Of a stretch of DNA of 24,564 nucleotides, positions 6,939 to 14,498 are shown in pieces. The position numbers and the translations under genes are program-made. The stretch covers positions 1 to 24,564 of the forward strand of contig JBAQGA010000170.1 of NCBI GenBank assembly GCA_049287565.1. Direction: 5' to 3'. Each line of letters starts with the position of its first letter. Position 1 is the first letter of the stretch. The stretch is from UBA8522 sp049287565. GTDB taxonomy: Bacteria; Acidobacteriota; Aminicenantia; Aminicenantales; UBA8522. The notes beneath the pieces are model-generated. The model saw nothing but the letters and a program-made list of their open reading frames with translations, had not been told where the DNA came from and did not search any database.

Positions 6939-7883
6939 ATGCGACCGAAACAGCTCGTCGCGAGATTCTTGGTTTTAACGATGGTGGCGGCCGCAGCTCC
7001 TACACGTTCCCTTGCCCAGGAGAAAAAGCCGGGCCTGGAGCATCAGATTTCGGTCAGCGCCATCGCTATCTCCGTCACCGTCCAGGACAAGAGCGGAAAG
7101 TATATCAACGACCTGGCCCAGGAAGATTTTGCGGTCTACGAGAACGACGCCGAGCAGAGCATCACCTATTTCAAGCATGATTTCGACGCTCCGGTCAGCC
7201 TGACCGTGCTCCTGGACGTCAGCGGGAGCATGGAGCTCCAGGATAAGCTCAGGGAAAGCAAGGAGGCGCTCCGCTATCTTCTGACCGTCCTCCTCGGCCC
7301 CCGGGATGAAGCCTCGCTCCTTATCTTCGCCGACGGGGAAGTGGAGGTGGCGGCGCGGTTCTCGACCGACAAGGGAGGGTTTCTCTCGGAGTTGAGCAAA
7401 ACGGAAGCCTACGGACAGACGGCGCTCAACGATGCCGTCGCCGTCTCGCCGGAGTTCGCCAACCGGGGGAAAAACGAGAAGCGGGCCATCCTTCTCATCA
7501 CCGACGGGATCGAGAATGACAGCCGCTTGACCCCGGATCAGGCCGTCGAGATCGCCCGGCGGGTCGACGTGCCGATCTTTGCCGTCGGCTACAAGATCCC
7601 GCTGAGCGAGCAATTCTTGAAGGAGTACAAACAGACTTCCAGTCTGACCTCGGCGGGGATCGTCAGCGCCCTGGAAAGGTTCTCCCGGGCGACCGGGGGC
7701 CGAATTTTCACCGCTAATCGGCCGAGCGAACTGGCGGCCGCTTTCCGCGAGATTAAAAATGAACTCAGCCATCAGTACGTCATCGGCTATACGTCCTACA
7801 AGGATCTCAAGAACGAGTACCGGAGGATCCGGGTCGTTGTTCCCAAGAAGAAATACAGGGTGAGGACGCGAGAGGGCTATTAG
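6939..7883 (+). CDS. Exported VWFA-related protein (acidobacterial type)
   Basis: A 314-residue secreted protein. The ATG at 6939 follows AGAGGAGA (6925-6932) by 6 nt. Residues 1-26 are a Sec signal peptide ending in SLAQ. An N-terminal beta-rich segment follows (about 35-82), with ISVTVQDKSGKYINDLAQEDF and VYENDAEQSI, the stretch that precedes the A domain in the VWFA-related acidobacterial family. The von Willebrand A domain (about 86-275) has a complete metal-dependent adhesion site: DVSGS (93-97), T161 in GQTALNDAV and D189 in ITDG. It ends with QYVIGYTSYKDLKNEYRRIRV, also a family hallmark. Such proteins bind partners through a divalent cation at the adhesion site; the partner here is unknown. 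The OmpA-like lipoprotein 106 bp downstream on the same strand places both in the envelope. Confidence 0.88.
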   Translation: MRPKQLVARFLVLTMVAAAAPTRSLAQEKKPGLEHQISVSAIAISVTVQDKSGKYINDLAQEDFAVYENDAEQSITYFKHDFDAPVSLTVLLDVSGSMELQDKLRESKEALRYLLTVLLGPRDEASLLIFADGEVEVAARFSTDKGGFLSELSKTEAYGQTALNDAVAVSPEFANRGKNEKRAILLITDGIENDSRLTPDQAVEIARRVDVPIFAVGYKIPLSEQFLKEYKQTSSLTSAGIVSALERFSRATGGRIFTANRPSELAAAFREIKNELSHQYVIGYTSYKDLKNEYRRIRVVVPKKKYRVRTREGY

Positions 7884-7989
7884 AGGCGGTCAAGAGGCGG
7901 GACTTGTTTTTTTCTGGGAGACGTGCTTAAATATCGGAGGATACTTTTTTATAACAGCTGGATAAGCCTTCGAGAGGAGGGATCAAACG

Positions 7990-8625
7990 ATGAAAGACAA
8001 ACGGATCGCTTTTTTGATCGGGTTTAGCGTGGTGATCGGCTTGACACTTGTCCCCGGCTGCGCCACCAAGAAATACGTCCGCCAGGAGACGGCCACGATC
8101 GACGAAAAAGTCGTGGGCATTGAGAGCGCCATCGAGGAAAACCAGAAAAGGCTCAAGGAGCACGACGAGCGCCTGACCTCACTCGGCTCCCTCATCACCC
8201 AGCAGCGTGACGAGATCAAGACCGTTGACGGGAAGATCGAAGAGGTCAAGAAGGCGGCCCAGGGGAAGCTTCTTTTCAAGGAGACCCTGAAAAACGACCA
8301 GGCGAAGTTCAAGTTCGACAGCTTCGAGCTCGGCCCCGAGGCCAAGGCGGCGCTGGACATATTCGTTCAGAAGCTTGTCGAGGAGAACCGGGGCGTCTAT
8401 CTCGAGATCCAGGGGCATACGGACAGCACGGGCGAGGAATCCTACAACCTGCTTCTGGGGAAAAAACGGGCGGAAGGGGTGATGGAATATTTCTACAAGC
8501 AGTACCACATCCCGCTTCACAGGATGCAGGTGATCAGCTTCGGAAGCTCGGTCCCGATCGCCGATAACAAGACCCGGGACGGCCGGGCCCAGAACAGGCG
8601 CGTCGAGATCCTGGTCTATGAATAG
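7990..8625 (+). CDS. OmpA-family peptidoglycan-binding lipoprotein
   Basis: A 211-residue lipoprotein. The ATG at 7990 follows GAGGAGGG by about 7 nt. The signal peptide ends in the lipobox VPGC, so Cys24 would be lipidated. Residues about 28-92 are a charged heptad-rich helix (a coiled coil or Lpp-like spacer). Residues about 95-211 are an OmpA C-terminal domain: FDSFELGPEAKAALD, then QGHTDSTGEESYN with Asp145 and, in LLLGKKRAEGV, Arg160. These two residues correspond to the pair that binds the diaminopimelate of peptidoglycan in E. coli OmpA. The domain ends in DGRAQNRRVEILV. The likely job is tethering the outer membrane to the cell wall. It resembles Pal but has a long helical spacer, and no tol genes are nearby, so it is not called pal. 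Confidence 0.92.
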   Translation: MKDKRIAFLIGFSVVIGLTLVPGCATKKYVRQETATIDEKVVGIESAIEENQKRLKEHDERLTSLGSLITQQRDEIKTVDGKIEEVKKAAQGKLLFKETLKNDQAKFKFDSFELGPEAKAALDIFVQKLVEENRGVYLEIQGHTDSTGEESYNLLLGKKRAEGVMEYFYKQYHIPLHRMQVISFGSSVPIADNKTRDGRAQNRRVEILVYE

Positions 8626-8738
8626 AGCCGGGTGGCCAAACCGCCCTCCTGATTGCGCGATTCTCTCTGTATCGTTATAATCTTTCCTTTTATTGCGGAT
8701 TCTTCGTTTTTCTTTTTTGATAAAAAGCGAGGAAGAGC

Positions 8739-11336
8739 TCAGGGAGTCTTGCTTAACACCCTGGAGATGACCTCTTTGGCCCGGTCCAGAGAGATGCCTC
8801 TGATGCAGCGGGGGTCATTGAAGGCGCAGTCCTGGGAACAGGGACTGCAGGGAAGCCCCAGGCGGATCGCCTCATATTCGATGCCCCAGGGCTTGAACCG
8901 TTCATACTCTCCCGGCCCAAAGAAACCCACCACGGGGATGCCGACACCCGCCGCCACATGTATCGGGCCGGAGTCGTTGCCGATGAAGAGCCGGCAGTGT
9001 CTGAGGACGGCGGCCATCTGGCGGATGGTGGTCTGGCCGGCCAGGCTGACCGTCCGGTCCCTGGGCAGACCATGTTCGACCCGGCGGGCCAGCTCCAGTT
9101 CGTTGCGGGCGGCCAGGATGACGATATTCGCTCCGTAGGTCTCCAGAAGCCATCTGCCCAGGGCGATGAACCGGTCGGCCGGCCAGCGGCGGAATGGCCA
9201 GGCCGCGCCGGGAGCGAGGGCGATGATCGGGGCGCCGGCGGGAAACCCGGCCCGGCTCAGCACATCCCGGGCGAAATCCTCGTCCTCCGGGCCGGGCCAG
9301 ACCCGGACACGCGGAGCTAACTGTGTCGCTCCCAGCGAAGATAGCATCTCCATCTGGAGTTCGACTTCGTGCTTGAGGTAGGAACGGACAGGCCCATGGG
9401 TGATCAGACGATTGATATCCGTCACCCGATAGGGGATCCTGTCGTAAGGGATATCCCGGTAGGCCACCCGCACCGGAGCTCCGCTCGTATACATCAACGT
9501 CAGGGCGGCGGCCTGGGGGGCGTCGTTGTTCCAGCGGAGAGAGATGGCCAAGTCGATATGGTGCCGCCACAGTTTTCGAGCGGTCAGGAAGGTTGCCTGA
9601 AACCACCACTGGAAATGACCGGAGAAAGCGGTCCCCCAGCCTTTGAATGACCTCCAGCGGAACGGGATGACCTCATCGATGTCGGGGCATTTTTCAACCA
9701 GACTGACCATAGACGGCTGGGCCACCAGCCCGATCCAGGCTTTCGGCCAATGACGGCGCAGCTCGCTGAGGAACGCGCTGCTCAGGACAACGTCTCCCAT
9801 ATCGGCCAACTGGATGACCAGGATGTTTCTCGGATCGAGTTCGTCCTCTTTCGACCTCTTGGGACGCCGGCCGGCCAGATGGAAGAAGGTCTCATAAAGG
9901 ATGGGGAGCCCGATGAGCAGAGCCAGAGAATTGGCTTTATAGAGGACTCTTTTCCCTTTTTGCCGGAAGAACCGGGGACGGAAGAGCGTCCGGGCGGTGA
10001 CGGCGACAGCGCCCAGCCGCAGCCGCCATTTCGCCGGTCCGGCTAAGCGGCTCAGAGAAGCTTCGGGATTCGGGTCTTCCAGAAAGACCCTTTTTTCGGC
10101 GGCAACGGGCCTCGGGACCAGGACGGCGCGCCCCGCCGCCTCCTTCAACACGACTTCAACGGCTTCGGCCGTGTCTTTCAGCCGGAATCCCCGCTCGATC
10201 GTCGCCCGGGCCCGGGTCCGCAAAGAATCATACAGAACAGGATCGTCGAGCAAGCGGGCAACCTGCCGGGCACACTGCACCGCATCCCCCCTGGGGAAAA
10301 TGAGGGCGTTTTTCCCGTCTTCAAGGATTTCCGCATGCCCGTGGGTCAGGGTGCTGACAACCGCCAGCCCGGACGCCATGGCCTCGAGCAGGGCGAGGCT
10401 CGTGATCCCCTCGTCGGTGCCGGGAAACAGGAAGATGTTATGTTCCCGGTAGACGGACGGCATATCTTGGTGCGGTCTCCAGCCTGTAAACCCAATCATT
10501 TCCTGGAGACCGCAGTTCTCGATCAGAGCCCGCAAAGCCTTGTGAGAGGGCGCCAGAGGAGAAGGATTCCAGGGGTCATATCCCACGATCGTCAGCGACA
10601 GGTCTTTCCGGCGGTGTTCGTGCACCAGGATTCCCATAGCCTGGATGGCCGTGTCGATGCGCTTATCCGGACGGACCTGCCCGACATAGAGCAACCGTCG
10701 CGGTTTCTGAGCGGCTGTTCTTCCCGGCGAAAACCGGTCGACGTCCACCCCCCAGGGGATAACCTTCGCTCCGTCCATCGGCAGGTTCACCTGTTCGGCC
10801 AGGGTCTGCAGGTAGCGGTTGACGAACATGGCCTGCCCGAAGTGAAGCGCCTGGGAGGGAGGAAAGAGCCGGTACTTGCGACTGAAATGGCGGATGGCCC
10901 GGGCCCCCTTGGCGTTCTTCGGCCAGGCCCGGAACCAGTGGTCTTTCTCGTAGATGAGATACCAGAAGTTGGCGATGTAATATGCCGAGGGAATACCCAT
11001 CTCGCGAGCCAGCAGCCCGAGCGAAGCGGACACGTAGGTAGGGTGAAAGAAGAGACCGACCTCGGGGGCGAAATCGCGGCCGATCCGTTTGAAAGCGGTC
11101 TGGTTGACGAGCTCCTTGAGGATAGTCCCCCGCCAGTCGAGTTTCTCCCGGAAATTCGGCTGCAGCCAGCGGTAGATATCGCCCTCGATGGGCACGTCCT
11201 GATAACAGTAGCGGCTGGTCAGGACCCGGATCTCGTGGCCCCGCGCCTTCAGGGTTTCGACGATGTCCCGGCAGCCGAGGTCGTACCCGGTGATATGGTG
11301 GGGGGGGTAGAATCCATTGATCGCCAGGATGCGCAT
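8739..11336 (-). CDS. Fused GT4-GT9 glycosyltransferase (865 aa)
   Basis: One uninterrupted frame holds two glycosyltransferases. Residues 1-400 are GT4 (GT-B fold): MRILAINGFYPPHHITGY at the start, LLYVGQVRPDKRIDTAIQAM at 215-234, and the nucleotide-sugar loop GTDEGITSLALLEAMASG at 306-323. A linker of about 100 residues (401-502) contains a hydrophobic stretch, SLALLIGLPILYETFFHLAG. Residues 503-865 are GT9, the ADP-heptose transferase family: ILVIQLADMGDVVLSSAF at 505-522, ALAPGAAWPFRRWPADRF at 706-723 and FIGNDSGPIHVAAGVGIPVVG at 784-804. A Cys-rich tail has C830, C833, C837 and C844. Each family is normally a separate protein of about 350-400 residues, so this looks like a real fusion adding two successive sugars. 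The linker may hold it at the inner membrane. No ribosome-binding site precedes the ATG. It is divergent from a coiled-coil/GT4 pair, suggesting an envelope glycan locus. Confidence 0.9.
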   Translation of the reverse strand: MRILAINGFYPPHHITGYDLGCRDIVETLKARGHEIRVLTSRYCYQDVPIEGDIYRWLQPNFREKLDWRGTILKELVNQTAFKRIGRDFAPEVGLFFHPTYVSASLGLLAREMGIPSAYYIANFWYLIYEKDHWFRAWPKNAKGARAIRHFSRKYRLFPPSQALHFGQAMFVNRYLQTLAEQVNLPMDGAKVIPWGVDVDRFSPGRTAAQKPRRLLYVGQVRPDKRIDTAIQAMGILVHEHRRKDLSLTIVGYDPWNPSPLAPSHKALRALIENCGLQEMIGFTGWRPHQDMPSVYREHNIFLFPGTDEGITSLALLEAMASGLAVVSTLTHGHAEILEDGKNALIFPRGDAVQCARQVARLLDDPVLYDSLRTRARATIERGFRLKDTAEAVEVVLKEAAGRAVLVPRPVAAEKRVFLEDPNPEASLSRLAGPAKWRLRLGAVAVTARTLFRPRFFRQKGKRVLYKANSLALLIGLPILYETFFHLAGRRPKRSKEDELDPRNILVIQLADMGDVVLSSAFLSELRRHWPKAWIGLVAQPSMVSLVEKCPDIDEVIPFRWRSFKGWGTAFSGHFQWWFQATFLTARKLWRHHIDLAISLRWNNDAPQAAALTLMYTSGAPVRVAYRDIPYDRIPYRVTDINRLITHGPVRSYLKHEVELQMEMLSSLGATQLAPRVRVWPGPEDEDFARDVLSRAGFPAGAPIIALAPGAAWPFRRWPADRFIALGRWLLETYGANIVILAARNELELARRVEHGLPRDRTVSLAGQTTIRQMAAVLRHCRLFIGNDSGPIHVAAGVGIPVVGFFGPGEYERFKPWGIEYEAIRLGLPCSPCSQDCAFNDPRCIRGISLDRAKEVISRVLSKTP

Positions 11337-11345
11337 GGCTCGATA

Positions 11346-11375
11346 TTCTTATCACAGCGCGAATCCCCCCGTCAA
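11346..11375 (-). promoter_or_regulatory. Possible promoter of the GT4-GT9 fusion, near-leaderless
   Basis: On the - strand, TTGACG (11375-11370) and TAAGAA (11351-11346) are separated by 18 bp. Transcription would start about 3 bases before the ATG at 11336, which agrees with the absence of a Shine-Dalgarno sequence. Support is modest because the -10 is imperfect. Confidence 0.35.
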
Positions 11376-11393
11376 TTTCTCCCCGAGCCTTTC

Positions 11394-11422
11394 TTGCATT
11401 AATCGACGGTTGGATATAGAAT
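11394..11422 (+). promoter_or_regulatory. Promoter of the coiled-coil / GT4 operon
   Basis: TTGCAT (11394-11399) and TAGAAT (11417-11422) are separated by exactly 17 bp, giving a start near 11429 and a leader of about 30 nt to the ATG at 11459. It lies back-to-back with the possible promoter of the - strand fusion gene. Confidence 0.55.
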
Positions 11423-11458
11423 CGGGGGGAATTTCGGGTACCCGAAGACAAGGGAACG

Positions 11459-11971
11459 ATGGACGAGACGGCAGAAAAAGAGATCCGGCGGATGAAAAAC
11501 GACCTCTTGAGGAAAAAAGGGGAGGTCGAAGATATCCGGGCGCTCGTCAACCGGGAGATCGACCGCGAGTTTCAAACGGAGGCCCTGGACCTTGCGGAAC
11601 GGGATCTCGAGCCGTTCATCGAAAAGAGCCTCTCCGACATCAAAGAGAACCTCATCCTGAAGGTCGAGCCAAGCACGCTGAAGTCTCACCGGAAGATCCT
11701 CGGCCGGCCCGTCCTTTCGCTCAAGCGGATGTTCATGAGTTGGGTCGACCTCTACACCCGAATGATCTTGGAAAAACAGAATCGCTACAACCGGAGCGCC
11801 TTCGATCTGCTCAAAGTCGTGCTCCTGCGGTCGCGGTGGAGCAAGGAAAAACTCAAGGACCTGGAGGAGCGGCTGGGCGAATGCGAGGAGAGCCTGGTCG
11901 TCATGATCAGCAAGGTCGAAGACCTCCAGGCGCGGCTGGAAAAAGAGAAAGAGCCGGCCGCCAAAAAATGA
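11459..11971 (+). CDS. Charged helical (coiled-coil) protein of unknown function (170 aa)
   Basis: ATG 11459 follows AAGGGAA closely. The protein is almost entirely charged helix, with heptad-like patterns at both ends (about residues 1-60 and 125-168, the latter KLKDLEERLGECEESLVVMISKV in part). A more conserved-looking middle, PVLSLKRMFMSWVDLYTRMI (about 81-100) then QNRYNRSAFDLLKVV, resembles the helical leader found before the catalytic domain of some surface-polysaccharide methyltransferases and glycosyltransferases. No signal peptide or enzymatic motif is seen. The GT4 gene begins 12 bp downstream, so the two are almost certainly one operon. The likeliest role is as a scaffold or adaptor for the glycosyltransferase; this is inference from context. 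Confidence 0.75.
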   Translation: MDETAEKEIRRMKNDLLRKKGEVEDIRALVNREIDREFQTEALDLAERDLEPFIEKSLSDIKENLILKVEPSTLKSHRKILGRPVLSLKRMFMSWVDLYTRMILEKQNRYNRSAFDLLKVVLLRSRWSKEKLKDLEERLGECEESLVVMISKVEDLQARLEKEKEPAAKK

Positions 11972-11983
11972 TCCGGCGCTTCC

Positions 11984-13291
11984 ATGAATCCTAAAGCGAT
12001 CGAGCATTCTTTGAGATTCATCCAAAACGTCCGCACCGGTTCCCCGGCCTCCCTGGCCGAGTTCTCTGAGGAGGCCGAGAGGATCTCCACCGAAGACGGG
12101 ATCCAGGCCGGCCTCAATTATCTATCGCGGGCCGAAGTGATGCTCGGCCTGCGGCGGCCCAGGCTCGCCGTTTACGACCACGCATTCCATCTCATCGGCG
12201 GCGCCCAGAAATATGGGCTCACCCTGACCGCCGCCCTCCGGGATCGCTTCGATATCACGCTCATCGCCAACAAGGACATCCGCCTCGAGGATTTCAGGGA
12301 TTGGTACGACCTCGACCTCTCCGGGTGCGCCGTCAAGGTCATCAAGATCCCCTTTTACGAAGAAAAAGGGGCCGCTTTCCTTGACCCGGCCCTGGTCACG
12401 ACGAAGGTCGAGAATCCTTTTCATCTTGTCAGCCGGGAGAGCGGGAACTACGATCTCTTCGTCAACAACAGCATGAACGAAATGGTCTATCCACTCTCCA
12501 ATATCTCCGTCCTCATCTGCCATTTCCCGGAGAGACTGCCCCGGAGCTATTTCTATGCCGACCGGTACAGTCATGTGATCTACAACAGCCGCTACACGGC
12601 CGTTTGGGTCGAGAGGACGTGGAAATTCGAACCCCACCAGCACATCTATCCTCCCGTGGACCTGGAGGCCGGAGGAGCGGCCGTTCCTAAGAAGAGGCTC
12701 ATCCTGTCGGTGGCCCGGTTCGAGCCTGAAGGAATAAAGAGGCAGCGGGAGATGATCGAGGCCTTCTTGAAGCTCGACCGCCTCTATCCGGATCTAGTCA
12801 AGGACTGGAGGCTCGTCCTGGTCGGTGGCAGCGAGCCAAGAAACCGCTATCTCGACGGGCTGGCCCGCCTGGTCAAAGACAGCGCCCGCAAGAACGTCGA
12901 TTTGAAGGTCAACATACGGGCCGCCGAGCTCCGCGCCCTATACCGGGAGGCCTCGATGTTCTGGCATCTCTGCGGGATCGTCCATGATCATCCCTCCGAG
13001 GTCGAGCACTTCGGAATGACCACGGTCGAGGCCATGGAGCACCGGGCGGTGCCGGTCGTCTACGATGGGGGAGGGCTGAGGGAGATCGTCGACCACGGTG
13101 TCGAGGGCTTCCGGGTCCGGACCACAGGGAAATTGCTGGAATATTCCATCCGCCTGATCCGCGACCCGGGGCTCATCAGGAAGCTGGGCGAAGCCGCTCA
13201 CGCCAAGGCCCGGAATTTCTCCCGGGCCAGGTTTGAAGAACGGGTCAGGACGTTCTTCGGCCGTCTCCTTTCGGAATACAACCCTCGCTAA
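11984..13291 (+). CDS. GT4 family glycosyltransferase
   Basis: A 435-residue GT-B glycosyltransferase. The first 55 residues are helical. The Rossmann-like domain begins with RLAVYDHAFHLIGGAQKYGL (about 59-78), whose glycine-rich turn is typical of family-1/GT4 acceptor domains. The second half has LILSVARFEPEGIKRQREMI, then MFWHLCGIVHDHPSEVEHFG and the donor-binding EHFGMTTVEAME (about 340-351), with the two Glu of the EX7E motif. It ends with AKARNFSRARFEERV. The layout recalls ALG11/GDP-mannose-type transferases, but sugar and acceptor cannot be inferred. The ATG lies 12 bp after the coiled-coil gene's stop without a clear Shine-Dalgarno, consistent with translational coupling. Its stop codon overlaps the edge of the diverged direct repeat that recurs about 1.1 kb downstream. 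Confidence 0.9.
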   Translation: MNPKAIEHSLRFIQNVRTGSPASLAEFSEEAERISTEDGIQAGLNYLSRAEVMLGLRRPRLAVYDHAFHLIGGAQKYGLTLTAALRDRFDITLIANKDIRLEDFRDWYDLDLSGCAVKVIKIPFYEEKGAAFLDPALVTTKVENPFHLVSRESGNYDLFVNNSMNEMVYPLSNISVLICHFPERLPRSYFYADRYSHVIYNSRYTAVWVERTWKFEPHQHIYPPVDLEAGGAAVPKKRLILSVARFEPEGIKRQREMIEAFLKLDRLYPDLVKDWRLVLVGGSEPRNRYLDGLARLVKDSARKNVDLKVNIRAAELRALYREASMFWHLCGIVHDHPSEVEHFGMTTVEAMEHRAVPVVYDGGGLREIVDHGVEGFRVRTTGKLLEYSIRLIRDPGLIRKLGEAAHAKARNFSRARFEERVRTFFGRLLSEYNPR

Positions 13292-13300
13292 AAGAAAAGC

Positions 13301-13347
13301 ATTCCGTTTTCTGGCCTACCGGTTGAATGAGCGTTCATGACACCGAT
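13301..13347 (+). repeat. Diverged direct repeat, left copy
   Basis: This 47-bp stretch matches 14394-14440 at 41 of 47 positions with no gap. Both contain CGTTTTCTGGC and AATGAGCGTTCATG. Weaker similarity extends left to 13287, the end of the GT4 gene (about 51 of 61 in total). The two copies are in the same orientation and enclose the CBM9-like gene. Confidence 0.8.
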
Positions 13348-13412
13348 TTTTCCTCACCCCCGTCATCTCAAATGTTAGCGCAGGTCTGCTGTTACAGTGC
13401 TCCCGGGATCTG

Positions 13413-13421
13413 TGGTACAAT
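13413..13421 (+). promoter_or_regulatory. Extended -10 promoter of the CBM9-like gene
   Basis: TGGTACAAT gives TACAAT (13416-13421) with an upstream TG one base away, an extended -10. A TTACAG (13392-13397) at 18 bp is a weak -35. The ATG at 13442 follows with AGG (13431-13433) as a modest ribosome-binding site. Confidence 0.45.
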
Positions 13422-13441
13422 CAAAAGGGCAGGTATAAAGG

Positions 13442-14293
13442 ATGAGAAAAAATGGATTGTTGGCCAGTTTGGTCGGGGTTGGCGTCTTCCTTTTGTGTTC
13501 GGAGTTCGCTTTTCCCGATGACGTGATGGCCAAGAGCAAATGGACAGCATCCTCTCTGAAGGTGGATGGCCGGGATGAGGAATGGAGGACGGACCGCCTT
13601 TACCTTGGAGAAAAGGTCAACGTTGTCTATGCCTTCAGGAATGACGCCCGGAATCTTTATATCCTGTTTGTCGTTAAAAATCTCAAGTATCTGAGTTCAA
13701 TCGACGCCACCGGGATAGCTATTTATCTCGGTCCCGAAGGGACCAAACGAAAAAGCGGCGGCGTCAGGTTTATCAAAAAGATAGTCCCGGCCGACCAGTT
13801 CATCGCCCTGTTGGAGAATCAAGGCACGCCCCTGACGGAACAAGAAAAAGCAGAACTCCGAACGAGACCCCAACATCCCATTTTTGAGGCTTACTTGGTT
13901 GACAAGAAAGGGAAAATCATTAAGCGGCCTGCCGGGCCGAAAACCGACGTGGAACCACCGGCTTTCAGCGCATCAAAACAAGGGAACATCGTGACTTATG
14001 AATTCAGGATTCCTTTAGCATCCCGCGGGCTGTCTTCTGCAGGGATCGGTGCCGAGCCGGGGAAAACAATCCGGGTCTTTTTTGAATGGGGAGGGTCGGC
14101 CAAAAAAGTCCTCAAACCCAAAGCCAGCTGGCCAACGCCCGAGTCTCTGGTGTCCGGCAGTGTCACCACAGGAGCAGATGAAACCAGGGCCCAGGAATTC
14201 CTAAGCTCTTTTGACTCCATGTCGAGTCCTTCCATGGAGACAAAGAAATACTCTTTTTGGGTCGATGTCGAACTCTCTGAAAACCAAATTTAG
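13442..14293 (+). CDS. Exported CBM9-like (DOMON-like) domain protein
   Basis: A 283-residue exported protein. Residues 1-24 form a Sec signal peptide (GLLASLVGVGVFLLCSEFAF). The mature N-terminus LKVDGRDEEWRTDRLYLGEK (about 39-58) has the VDGxxxEW start of family 9 carbohydrate-binding-like domains. The beta segments VNVVYAFRNDARNLYILFVV and TGIAIYLGPEG follow, and VTYEFRIPLASRG (about 184-196) corresponds to the later conserved strand. These modules bind sugars or other small ligands, often in surface proteins. No catalytic domain is attached. Base composition looks lower in GC than the flanking genes: the 60 bases from 13861 are 43% GC, against 67% for the 60 bases from 12181. The gene sits between two copies of a direct repeat, so acquisition or duplication is possible. 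Ligand unknown. Confidence 0.75.
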   Translation: MRKNGLLASLVGVGVFLLCSEFAFPDDVMAKSKWTASSLKVDGRDEEWRTDRLYLGEKVNVVYAFRNDARNLYILFVVKNLKYLSSIDATGIAIYLGPEGTKRKSGGVRFIKKIVPADQFIALLENQGTPLTEQEKAELRTRPQHPIFEAYLVDKKGKIIKRPAGPKTDVEPPAFSASKQGNIVTYEFRIPLASRGLSSAGIGAEPGKTIRVFFEWGGSAKKVLKPKASWPTPESLVSGSVTTGADETRAQEFLSSFDSMSSPSMETKKYSFWVDVELSENQI

Positions 14294-14393
14294 TTCTTTT
14301 CTTATAAGTTTCTATTCTAGACTCATCCTGGCGAAGGGAAAAAGAGACCAGAGAATGCTCGAAAAGCAATTTTGGCTGCGCTTAAAAATAAAC

Positions 14394-14440
14394 ATTTCGT
14401 TTTCTGGCGTGCCGGCTAAATGAGCGTTCATGGCACCGAT
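14394..14440 (+). repeat. Diverged direct repeat, right copy
   Basis: The right partner of 13301-13347 (41 of 47 identical). Unlike the left copy, it runs into a perfect hairpin: GCGTTCAT (14424-14431) and ATGAACGC (14439-14446) around a 7-base loop. It lies in the convergent gap between the CBM9-like gene and the - strand membrane acyltransferase. Confidence 0.8.
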
Positions 14441-14446
14441 GAACGC
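14424..14446 (+). repeat. 8-bp perfect inverted repeat in a convergent gap
   Basis: GCGTTCAT-GGCACCG-ATGAACGC. The left arm belongs to the repeated element; the right arm is unique to this copy. There is no U-tract, so it is a weak terminator candidate for either convergent gene. Confidence 0.5.
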
Positions 14447-14498
14447 CGGACAAAGAAAGGAAATATTGATCTAGCGCCGGACGTTTGGCTTTTTTCTC

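Noticed and set aside
8626..8738. GGGTGG/CCGCCC hairpin between the OmpA-like and fusion-glycosyltransferase genes as an intrinsic terminator
   Set aside because: The short stem needs a wobble pair and is not followed by a U-run; the later T-rich stretch (8701-8726) has no adjacent GC stem.
10335..11402. 355-residue + strand frame inside the GT4-GT9 gene
   Set aside because: Shadow of the GT4 half; its composition (many Pro/Arg/Gly/Asp) is typical of out-of-frame GC-rich DNA.
13327..13521. 64-residue frame starting in the left direct repeat; the right repeat can also start a 29-codon frame with the same first residues (MSVH)
   Set aside because: Similarity ends with the repeat itself, the frames diverge immediately after, the first one overlaps the CBM9-like gene in another frame, and no ribosome-binding site is present.
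13301..14440. Insertion sequence or CRISPR-like array suggested by the repeats
   Set aside because: There are only two copies, spaced 1.1 kb, with no transposase, no terminal inverted repeats and no regular spacing.
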